From: Roseomonas fluvialis
Lineage (GTDB): Bacteria; Pseudomonadota; Alphaproteobacteria; Acetobacterales; Acetobacteraceae
Assembly: GCF_022846615.1 (NCBI RefSeq)
Contig: NZ_AP025637.1
Coordinates: 1,234,501-1,298,500, forward strand
DNA: 64,000 nucleotides
Reading direction: 5' to 3'
Within the stretch, counting starts at the first letter, position 1. The number at the start of each line of letters is the position of its first letter. A program made the translations under genes and the position numbers. The notes beneath the pieces were generated by a model, which saw only the letters and a program-made list of their open reading frames with translations, searched no databases and had not been told where the DNA came from. Shown here piece by piece: positions 55,671 to 64,000 of this stretch.

Positions 55671-56831
55671 ATGCTCGCCTGCCAGCGCCATCTCTTCGAC
55701 ATCCCGCGCGAGGTCGCCTACCTCAACGCCGCCGCCTGGTCGCCGCTGCCGCTGGCGGTGCAGGAGGCGGGGCGCGAGGGCGTTGCGCGCAAGGGGCGGC
55801 CCTGGGCGCTCGACCCCGGACTCGGCGCCTTCCAGCACGAGCGCTGCCGCACGGCCGCGGCCGCGCTGATCGGCGCGGCGGCGGAGGACGTCGCGCTGGT
55901 GTCGTCGGTGTCGTACGGCGTCGCGACGGCCGGCAAGATCTTCGCCCCGCCGGCGGGTACGCGCGTGCTCGTGCTGCAGGACGACCACTCCTCGCCGGTG
56001 CTGGAATGGATGGCGCGCGCCGATGCCCAGGGCTTCACCGTGGATACCGTGCCGCGACCCACCGATGGCGACTGGACTGCGGCGGTCGAGGACGCCATCG
56101 CGAAGCCTGGCGCGCCGGTCTCGCTGGCCTCGATCTCGAACGTGCACTGGTCGGATGGTGGCGCGATCGACCTGCTGCGCATCGCGCCGTTGCTGCGCGC
56201 GAAGGGCGCGGCATTGCTGGTGGATGCGACGCATGGCGCGGGCGTCATGCCGATCGACGTGGCCACGATCGACCCCGACTTCCTGATCTTCCCGACCTAC
56301 AAGTGGGTGCTCGGCCCCTATGGGCGCGCCTTCCTGTATGTCGCGAAGCGCCGGCAGGACGGCGTGCCGCTCGAACAGACGCCGTTCGGTCGGAAGTCGG
56401 TGTCTTCCGAACGCGTGCCGTATTTCGCTGACCTGGCCTATGCGCCGACCGCGCGGCGTTTCGACATGGGCGAGCGCGATCATTTCATCGGCCTGGATAT
56501 GGCCGCGACCGGCATGGAGATGATGGCGGGCTGGGGCCAGGCGGCCATCGCGGAACGCTGCGCGATGCTGACCGCGCGGCTCGAGGACGGGCTCGCGGCC
56601 GCGGGCGCGTTGCTGCCCAAGCGTGCGCTGCGGGCGCCGCATATCCTGTGCGTGGGCTTCCGCGGCGCGATGCCCGCCGGCCTGATCGACGAGATGGCCG
56701 CGCTGCACGCCTATGCCGCGCCGCGCCTGGGGCGCATGCGCATCAGCCCGCATGTCTACAACGACGAGGAAGATGTGGATCGCTTCGTCGATGTGTATCG
56801 TCGCGTGACGTTGCGCGCGGCGGCGGCGTGA
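55671..56831 (+). CDS. Class V aminotransferase-fold PLP enzyme
   Basis: A 386-residue PLP enzyme of aspartate aminotransferase fold type I, class V. It begins with IPREVAYLNAAAWSPLPLAV. The Schiff-base lysine is in FPTYKWVLGPYGRAFLYV. The preceding WSDGGAIDLLRIAPLL and VDATHGAGVMPID segments are typical of the isopenicillin N epimerase or selenocysteine lyase-like group. GAAGGAT is 7 bases before ATG 55671. Substrate unknown. Confidence 0.87.
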   Translation: MLACQRHLFDIPREVAYLNAAAWSPLPLAVQEAGREGVARKGRPWALDPGLGAFQHERCRTAAAALIGAAAEDVALVSSVSYGVATAGKIFAPPAGTRVLVLQDDHSSPVLEWMARADAQGFTVDTVPRPTDGDWTAAVEDAIAKPGAPVSLASISNVHWSDGGAIDLLRIAPLLRAKGAALLVDATHGAGVMPIDVATIDPDFLIFPTYKWVLGPYGRAFLYVAKRRQDGVPLEQTPFGRKSVSSERVPYFADLAYAPTARRFDMGERDHFIGLDMAATGMEMMAGWGQAAIAERCAMLTARLEDGLAAAGALLPKRALRAPHILCVGFRGAMPAGLIDEMAALHAYAAPRLGRMRISPHVYNDEEDVDRFVDVYRRVTLRAAAA

Positions 56832-56839
56832 ACGAAAAA

Positions 56840-56865
56840 GCCCCGCCGGATCGCTCCGGCGGGGC
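56840..56865 (-). terminator. Intrinsic terminator after glnA
   Basis: GCCCCGCCGGA (56840-56850) pairs with TCCGGCGGGGC (56855-56865) around a TCGC loop, an 11-bp stem. On the minus strand it is followed by CTTTTTCG, the T tract of a rho-independent terminator. It ends glnA transcription and could also limit read-through from the aminotransferase gene. Confidence 0.85.
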
Positions 56866-56892
56866 CCTTCGTCGCGTCCGACCCGGTGGGGA

Positions 56893-58332
56893 TCAGACGG
56901 AGTAGTACATCTCGAACTCGACCGGGTGCGGCGTGTGCTCGAACTTGTACACGTCGGTCCACTTCAGCTCGATGTAGCTCTCGATCTGGTCCTTGCTGAA
57001 CACGTCGCCGGCCAGCAGGAATTCGTGGTCGGCCGACAGCGCCTCAAGCGCTTCGCGCAGCGAACCGCACACCGTCGGGATGCCCTTCAGCTCCTCGGGC
57101 GGCAGGTCGTACAGGTCCTTGTCCATGGCATCGCCCGGATGGATTTTGTGCTTGATCCCATCGAGGCCGGCCATGAGCATCGCCGCGAAGGCCAGGTACG
57201 GGTTCGCGGTCGGGTCGGGGAAGCGGACCTCGACGCGCTTGGCCTTCGGGGAGGTCGCATACGGGATGCGGCACGACGCCGAGCGGTTGCGGGCCGAATA
57301 GGCCAGCAGCACCGGTGCCTCGAAGCCCGGGATCAGGCGCTTGTAGGAGTTGGTGGACGGGTTCGTGAAGGCGTTCAGCGCCTTGGCGTGCTTGATGATG
57401 CCGCCGATGTAGTACAGCGCCATCTCGCTCAGGTCCGCGTAGCCGTTGCCCGCGAACATCGGCTTGCCGGCCTTCCAGATCGACTGGTGCACGTGCATGC
57501 CCGAGCCGTTGTCGCCATAGACCGGCTTCGGCATGAAGGTTGCGGTCTTGCCGTAGCTGTGCGCCACGTTGTGCACGCAGTACTTGTAGATCTGCATGAA
57601 GTCGGCCTGCTGCACCAGCGGGCCGAACTTGGTGCCGAGCTCATGCTGGGACTGCGCCACCTCGTGGTGGTGCTTCTCGATGGGCAGGCCCATCTCGCCC
57701 ATGGTCGACAGCATCTCGGCGCGGAGATCCTGCTCGCTGTCCACCGGCGGGACCGGGAAGTAGCCGCCCTTGACCACCGGGCGGTGGCCCATGTTGCCCT
57801 CGGGGTAGTCCTTCAGCGACGCCTTCGGCCCCTCGATGCTGTCGAGCTCATAGATGCCGTAGGTGCCGCCGGTGCCGAACTTCACGCTGTCGAACACGAA
57901 GAACTCGGCTTCCGGGCCGAAATAGGCGATGTCGCCCAGGCCGGTGGACTTCAGGTATTCCTCGGCCTTCTTGGCGGTGCCACGCGGGTCGCGGTTGTAG
58001 CGCTGGCCGGTCGACGGTTCGTAGATGTCGCAGAACAGGATCATCTGCGGCTTGGCCGAGAACGGGTCCATCACCGCCGTGGTCGGGTCGGGCATCAGGA
58101 TCATGTCGGACTCGTTGATCGCCTTCCAGCCGGCGATCGACGAGCCGTCGAACATGATGCCGTCCTCGAACACGTCCGGGTCGATGGTCGAGACGTGCTG
58201 GGCGGTGTGCTGCCACTTGCCGCGCGGGTCCGTGAAGCGGAAGTCCACGTACTCGACGCTGTGCTCCTTGATCATCTCCATCACCTTGGAGACGGCGGCA
58301 TTTCCGCCGGCGGCGGCGGGCTTCTTGGCCAT
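56893..58332 (-). CDS. glnA: Glutamine synthetase type I
   Basis: A 479-residue GlnA that makes glutamine from glutamate and ammonium. The segments [37 protein letters not shown] and [11 protein letters not shown] are the classical signature blocks. The adenylylation tyrosine is Tyr408 in [10 protein letters not shown], so the enzyme is under GlnE control. It is the second gene of a glnB-glnA pair, with two strong hairpins in the gap and a terminator after it. Confidence 0.98.
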   Translation of the reverse strand: MAKKPAAAGGNAAVSKVMEMIKEHSVEYVDFRFTDPRGKWQHTAQHVSTIDPDVFEDGIMFDGSSIAGWKAINESDMILMPDPTTAVMDPFSAKPQMILFCDIYEPSTGQRYNRDPRGTAKKAEEYLKSTGLGDIAYFGPEAEFFVFDSVKFGTGGTYGIYELDSIEGPKASLKDYPEGNMGHRPVVKGGYFPVPPVDSEQDLRAEMLSTMGEMGLPIEKHHHEVAQSQHELGTKFGPLVQQADFMQIYKYCVHNVAHSYGKTATFMPKPVYGDNGSGMHVHQSIWKAGKPMFAGNGYADLSEMALYYIGGIIKHAKALNAFTNPSTNSYKRLIPGFEAPVLLAYSARNRSASCRIPYATSPKAKRVEVRFPDPTANPYLAFAAMLMAGLDGIKHKIHPGDAMDKDLYDLPPEELKGIPTVCGSLREALEALSADHEFLLAGDVFSKDQIESYIELKWTDVYKFEHTPHPVEFEMYYSV

Positions 58333-58450
58333 GATGTGCGGTCCTGTTCCCTGACTGCGAAAACCCCGAAACTGTCTCGCGCCCCGCGGCTTCGGTGGCC
58401 CGCGGAACGGCCCGGCTGGCGCCGCGGGTTGCCCCGCAACGCCTCAGTGC

Positions 58451-58520
58451 GGTCCGGCAGGCGCTGCATCAGCGCCGCGTCCGGACCTTGGTGCCGCCCC
58501 CCGCCGAGGGTGGGGGCGGC
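58451..58520 (-). promoter_or_regulatory. Two hairpins in the glnB-glnA gap
   Basis: The 203-bp gap holds a stem 58493-58501 with 58512-58520 (9 bp) and a nested hairpin 58451-58487 (outer 7 bp GGTCCGG/CCGGACC, inner 6 bp GGCGCT/AGCGCC). Neither has a T tract. They may act as a partial attenuator or as an RNA processing site between the two genes. Confidence 0.5.
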
Positions 58521-58535
58521 GAAATCAGCGCGGCG

Positions 58536-60473
<1,938 letters not shown>

Positions 60474-60983
60474 TCATGCTCGCCTGCGTGACCGGGACCT
60501 ACCGTCGCGCGGCACCGCCGGTGAAGGACGCACACGCCTGTTCGGGCGCGCGCCGGGATGCCTGTTTCAGGCATGGCCTGCGCGGGCCTGGTGCCGAAGG
60601 TCCTTTCCGACCGGGCCGGGCATCGCGCCAGGGCGTCTGGCCGGTCGCCGCTATCCGCGCGGCGGCATAGGCTATGCATCGGTCGGACTACATTGGGTTG
60701 TGAAGCCTCGGCAGGGCGCAAGTCAGGCTGCGCTCAGCAAGTGGCTGCAGGGTCCGACCGGGGCCAGCATCGTCGCTGCTGTCCGGCGGCATCGCGCGAT
60801 CGGTCGTGCAGGATCCCGCCGGCGAGGCTGCCGCAGCCGACGGGATCGCCCGCTGGTAGCATTTCCGTGATCTCACCTCGCCCGACCGGGTTCCCGGTGG
60901 CGCTGGCACGCGCGGAGGCTGTCCGGCGGAGGGATGTGTCGGGGCCAAAAATCGGCGTCCGGGAGCGCGCGCGTGGTGTCTCG

Positions 60984-60999
60984 CGCGTATCAATACGCG
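60984..60999. repeat. 16-bp palindrome
   Basis: CGCGTAT-CA-ATACGCG is a perfect inverted repeat with a two-base centre. It marks the left border of the AT-rich island and may be a protein-binding site. Confidence 0.5.
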
Positions 61000-61050
61000 A
61001 GAATCAACATGAATTATTGCTGCATCCGTATGTTGGGGGCGACTGTCCGA

Positions 61051-61120
61051 GTTATCCACAAAATATGGTACACAAAGAAGGAATACTCAAAAATAAGACA
61101 AGTTAAAATATTGCAAACGA
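61051..61120. other. AT-rich island with a perfect DnaA-box 9-mer
   Basis: Only 20 of 70 bases are G or C, against about 70% around it. At 61052-61060 the sequence TTATCCACA matches the consensus DnaA box exactly. The island is between the palindrome at 60984 and the small membrane-protein gene at 61173. It may be a replication element, an AT-rich promoter or a foreign remnant. Confidence 0.5.
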
Positions 61121-61172
61121 ACCATCGGCCGTGGTTGTCTCTCGGTGACAGATTGCAACGGGGGTTCACACA

Positions 61173-61466
61173 ATGTCGGATACGGGAATCGTCGATCACC
61201 AGCGCGTCCGCGAAGTCTATGGCGACTCGAACTGGTCGCTCGATGGGCGGCTCGCCGTGGCACTCGGCGTCGTCGCCATGCTGATCGGCCTCGGCGCCAT
61301 CGTCACCGGCGCCTGGATCGCCTACGGGAACAGCGCCGCAGTCTTCCAACTGCCCGGCGGCATGCCGCCCGCCGAGGGCCATACCGTCAGCCTCTATCTG
61401 GTGGCCTGCGGCGCCCTGACCTCGCTGCTTGGCGGGTTCAGCATCTACAAGTCGCAGGACATGTGA
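61173..61466 (+). CDS. Small two-helix membrane protein
   Basis: A 97-residue protein with two hydrophobic segments (LAVALGVVAMLIGLGAIVTGAWIAYG in part, and VSLYLVACGALTSLLGGFSIY) and a soluble amino end. GGGGG lies about 10 bases before ATG 61173. No family is recognised. It stands alone between the AT-rich island and a strong hairpin. Confidence 0.65.
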   Translation: MSDTGIVDHQRVREVYGDSNWSLDGRLAVALGVVAMLIGLGAIVTGAWIAYGNSAAVFQLPGGMPPAEGHTVSLYLVACGALTSLLGGFSIYKSQDM

Positions 61467-61528
61467 CGGCGGCGCGCCCGCGGCCACCAGGCCGCCCGGG
61501 CGCGACCGCACCACCTGCGATTTCCGAG

Positions 61529-61555
61529 GGGCCGGATACGGGGGGTATCCGGCCC
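61529..61555. terminator. Bidirectional hairpin between convergent genes
   Basis: GGGCCGGATAC (61529-61539) and GTATCCGGCCC (61545-61555) form an 11-bp stem around GGGGG. It is 62 bp after the small membrane gene and 15 bp before the DUF3297 stop, and is a good candidate to end both transcripts. Confidence 0.65.
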
Positions 61556-61570
61556 TTCACGCGTTCGGGG

Positions 61571-61813
61571 TCAGGCCGGCGCACGCAGATAGGGTTCCAC
61601 CGGCCCGGTCAGCTTCAGGGTCAGGGGCTTGCCGCGGCGGTCTACAGCCTTGCCCATGCTCACCCGCACCCAGCCTTCCGAGACGCAGTATTCCTCGACA
61701 TTCGTCTTCTCTTGCCCGCGGAAGCGGATGCCCACGCCGCGGCTGAGAAGTTCCTCGTTGAAGTATGGGCTGGCGGGGTCGGTCGAGAGGCGGTCGGGCA
61801 GGGTATCGGTCAT
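61571..61813 (-). CDS. DUF3297 family protein
   Basis: An 80-residue protein that makes up one DUF3297 domain. It shows DPASPYFNEELLSRGVGIRF, then ETNVEEYCVSEGWVRV-like (KTNVEEYCVSEGWVRV) and KAVDRRGKPLTLKLTGPVEP. ATG 61813 is preferred to an upstream ATG at 61843. Its function is unknown, although it is conserved in proteobacteria. Confidence 0.85.
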   Translation of the reverse strand: MTDTLPDRLSTDPASPYFNEELLSRGVGIRFRGQEKTNVEEYCVSEGWVRVSMGKAVDRRGKPLTLKLTGPVEPYLRAPA

Positions 61814-62018
61814 CGGCTGACGTCTCTGTTGAAGAAGGCGCAAGCGCTACGCCAGCGCGCGTCCCCTGCCAATGGGCATCAGCGCCGGGCCGCCGCCACG
61901 CTCCCCGCCGGGCCCGGCCTGCCGCGACCGTCCATGCCCCCGCGGCACCCGCCGGCAGAAGGCGCTGCGCGACAAGCGCGGGCCGTGCCACCATGCCGTA
62001 CGGGACCAGGAGACACCG

Positions 62019-62954
62019 ATGCGCCGACGCCTTCTGCTTGCTGTGCCGCTCGCGGTTGCGGCCCTGCCTGCCGCCGCGCAGGCGCCGCTGCGCCTGTATA
62101 CCGCCGGCGCGGGCAGCGCCTTCCTGCCCTATGGCGAGGGGCTCGCCGCCTTCCTCGCGAAGCAGGGCGTGGCGGTCACGGTGGAACGCAGCGCCGGCTC
62201 GCTCGAGAACCTGGCGAAGGTCGAGGATGATGCCGGCGCGCTCGGCACCGCCTTCCTGGGGTCGGCGGCGGATGCGGTGGCGGGCACGCCGGCCGCCGGT
62301 GGGCGCGTGCACGGACGCGTTCGTGCGCTGTTCCCGATGTACGAGACGTCCTTCCAGGTGGGCGTGCTGCGCGCCTCGGGCATCGCGCGCTTCGCGGACC
62401 TGGCGGGCAAGCGCGTGGGTGCGGGGCCCGCGCGTGGCCCGGCCGAGACCTTCCTGCGCGCCGCCCTCGCCGCGGCGGGGATGGAGGCGACCATCGTCTC
62501 AGGCGACCCGGCCGAGATGACGCGCCTGCTGGTCACCGGCGGGATGGATGCGCTCTGGCAGGGGGCGATCGTGCCGATCCCGTCGCTGGTGGCGGCGCAG
62601 CAGCAGGCGGATGTTCTGATCTTCGGGCTCGATGTGCCGGTCGTCGCTGCAGTGCGCGCGCGGCTTCCCTACCTGGCGGATACGACGCTGCCGCCGGGCA
62701 CCTATCGCGGCCAGGATGCGCCGATCCTGTCCTTCGCGGCCTGGAACTTCGTCGTGGGCAATGCCGGGCTGTCGGACGAGGCTGCGTATCGCGTCACGCG
62801 CGCCGCGTTGTCAGCCACCGATCCGCGCGCCGAGATCCACGCCAGCGCCGCCGGCACGCGCGCCCAGAATGCGCCGGCCAACAGCGTCTTGCCCTTCCAC
62901 CCGGGTGCCGCGCGCTACTATGCCGAGCGTGGCATCACGGTGCGCGCGGGGTAG
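62019..62954 (+). CDS. TAXI family TRAP transporter substrate-binding protein
   Basis: A 311-residue periplasmic protein with a signal peptide (MRRRLLLAVPLAVAALPAAAQ). The mature start LRLYTAGAGSAFLPYGEGLAAFLAK and the VGAGPARGPAETFLRAAL segment belong to the TAXI family. AGGAGA is 6 bases before ATG 62019. Usually it works with a fused DctQM permease, which is not next to it here, because the neighbouring DctM gene is on the other strand. Ligand unknown. Confidence 0.85.
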   Translation: MRRRLLLAVPLAVAALPAAAQAPLRLYTAGAGSAFLPYGEGLAAFLAKQGVAVTVERSAGSLENLAKVEDDAGALGTAFLGSAADAVAGTPAAGGRVHGRVRALFPMYETSFQVGVLRASGIARFADLAGKRVGAGPARGPAETFLRAALAAAGMEATIVSGDPAEMTRLLVTGGMDALWQGAIVPIPSLVAAQQQADVLIFGLDVPVVAAVRARLPYLADTTLPPGTYRGQDAPILSFAAWNFVVGNAGLSDEAAYRVTRAALSATDPRAEIHASAAGTRAQNAPANSVLPFHPGAARYYAERGITVRAG

Positions 62955-64000
62955 TCACCACAACCCCGGCAGCCACAGCGACAGCACCGGGGCGAGCACC
63001 AGCAGGATGATGCGCACGACGTCCGACGCCACGAAGCCCATCACGCCACGATAGGTCTGGCCCATCGGCACATCCTTCGCCATGGCGTTGATGACGAACA
63101 GGTTGAGCCCGAAGGGCGGCGAGATCATCCCCACCTCGACGCTGACCAGTACCAGGATGCCGAACCACACCAGCACCTGCTGCGGGGTCAGCCCGAAATC
63201 CAGCGCCAGCATCAGCGGGATGAAGATGGGCAGCGTCAGCAGCACCATCGCCATGCTTTCCATGAAGCAGCCGAGGATGAAGTAGATCAGCAGGATGGCG
63301 AACAGGATCGCGAGCGGCGGCACATCCAGACCCGCGATCACCGATGACAATTCCGCCGGCACCCGCGACAGCGCCAGCGCGGCGCTGAACAATTCCGCCC
63401 CCAGCAGCATGATGAAGATCAGGCCGGTGGTCTCGGCGGTCGACAGCAGGCTCTCCTTCAGCCCCTGCCAGCGCATGCCCCCCAGCGTGACAGCCAGCAC
63501 GCCGGTCGCGGCCGCGCCCACGGCGGCACCCTCGGTCGCGCTGAACCAGCCCGCATACATCCCGGTCACCACCAGCACGAAGACCAGGATGACTGGCCAG
63601 ACCTCCAGCGTCGGGCGCAGGCGCGCGCGCCACGGGATACGTTCGGCCGGCGGCGCGGCGCCGGGCACGACGCGGGCGTAGATGTTGACCACGGCCATGT
63701 AGCACAGCGTCGCGAGGATGCCGGGGATGACGGCCGCGATGAACATCACGCCGATGCTCTGTTCCGTGTAGATCGCGTAGATCACCAGGATCACCGAGGG
63801 CGGGATCAGGATGCCGAGCGTCCCGCCCGCCGCCAGCGTGCCGGTGGCGAGTGCCGGTGAATAGCCATGCCGGCGCATCTCCGGCAGCGCCACCTGGCTC
63901 ATGGTGGCGGCGGTCGCGAGCGAGGATCCGCAGATGGCGCCAAAGGCCGCGCAGCCACCGATGGTGGCCAACCCCAGCCCGCCGCGCCGATGCCCCAGCC
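62955..64000 (-). CDS. TRAP transporter large permease DctM (5' end beyond the window)
   Basis: The visible 348 residues are the carboxy part of a TRAP DctM subunit. They show GHRRGGLGLATIGGCAAFG at the edge, then SSLATAATMSQVALPEMRRHGY, the LIPPSVILVIYAIYTEQSIG motif, and about eight to ten helices. The frame stays open to position 64000, so the start lies outside. It belongs to a DctPQM-type operon coming in from the right. Substrate unknown. Confidence 0.92.
   Translation of the reverse strand, partial: LGHRRGGLGLATIGGCAAFGAICGSSLATAATMSQVALPEMRRHGYSPALATGTLAAGGTLGILIPPSVILVIYAIYTEQSIGVMFIAAVIPGILATLCYMAVVNIYARVVPGAAPPAERIPWRARLRPTLEVWPVILVFVLVVTGMYAGWFSATEGAAVGAAATGVLAVTLGGMRWQGLKESLLSTAETTGLIFIMLLGAELFSAALALSRVPAELSSVIAGLDVPPLAILFAILLIYFILGCFMESMAMVLLTLPIFIPLMLALDFGLTPQQVLVWFGILVLVSVEVGMISPPFGLNLFVINAMAKDVPMGQTYRGVMGFVASDVVRIILLVLAPVLSLWLPGLW

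Noticed and set aside
60934..61514. Reading frames across the AT-rich island
   Set aside because: They contain no recognisable protein pattern and no ribosome binding site.

Overview
The window is very GC-rich (about 70% by eye), densely packed chromosomal DNA from an alphaproteobacterium. Acetobacteraceae of the Roseomonas type is the best guess. Reasons: alphaproteobacterial-type glnB-glnA and SUF genes with an Rrf2-type regulator, two orphan Bug/TctC-type solute-binding proteins, TRAP components (TAXI and DctM), and several acyl-CoA enzymes. This placement is inference. I see no tRNA, rRNA, CRISPR array, phage gene or insertion sequence.

Layout. 0-9.9 kb: TauE/SafE permease, fatty-acyl-CoA ligase, a TetR-controlled efflux operon (adaptor, RND pump, MFS), rhodanese, DUF3237. 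10-15 kb: an orphan Bug binding protein and a polar amino-acid ABC importer whose two halves are separated by an opposite-strand MORN-like secreted protein and whose permeases are separated by a 63-bp tandem repeat. 15-20.7 kb: Nudix, nitroreductase, ASCH, ADP-forming acyl-CoA synthetase, short-chain dehydrogenase. 20.8-26.7 kb: sulfonate/nitrate-type ABC importer, cyclopropane fatty acid synthase, GNAT, a DRGH-type nuclease-like protein, alpha/beta hydrolase. 26.8-33.4 kb: complete SUF operon (Rrf2 regulator, sufB, C, D, S, U, T, A-like), mostly with overlapping start and stop codons. 33.4-45 kb: ABM protein, two metallo-beta-lactamase-fold paralogues, FkbM methyltransferase, TrmA/RlmD-type RNA methyltransferase, DUF2721, glutaryl-CoA dehydrogenase, DEAD-box helicase, hydrolase, Bug protein plus ATP-grasp ligase. 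45-52.6 kb: bacterial PH protein, DUF817, MFS-ABM fusion, Dps, a Stv-like protein paired with an SH3-like lipoprotein, parE. 52.6-60.4 kb: a hairpin cluster, acyl-CoA dehydrogenase-like flavoprotein with divergent HxlR regulator, XRE regulator, class V aminotransferase, glnA, glnB, class I aminotransferase. 60.4-64 kb: a 768-bp gene-free interval holding an AT-rich island with a perfect DnaA-box 9-mer, a small membrane protein, DUF3297, a TAXI binding protein, and a DctM permease running off the right edge.

How the genes work together. The clear functional units are Fe-S cluster assembly (26.8-33.4 kb), nitrogen assimilation (glnB-glnA), drug or solvent efflux with its own TetR operator, and two ABC importers. 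The rest is mixed catabolic and housekeeping content.

The most unusual signals are non-coding. They are two copies of a hairpin repeat whose stems differ by compensatory changes, a codon-length tandem repeat inside an ABC operon, a cluster of five strong hairpins between convergent genes, and the AT-rich DnaA-box island. No clearly new defence or biosynthetic system is evident. The Stv-like plus SH3-lipoprotein pair and the lone DRGH nuclease-like gene are the best candidates for undescribed protein function.
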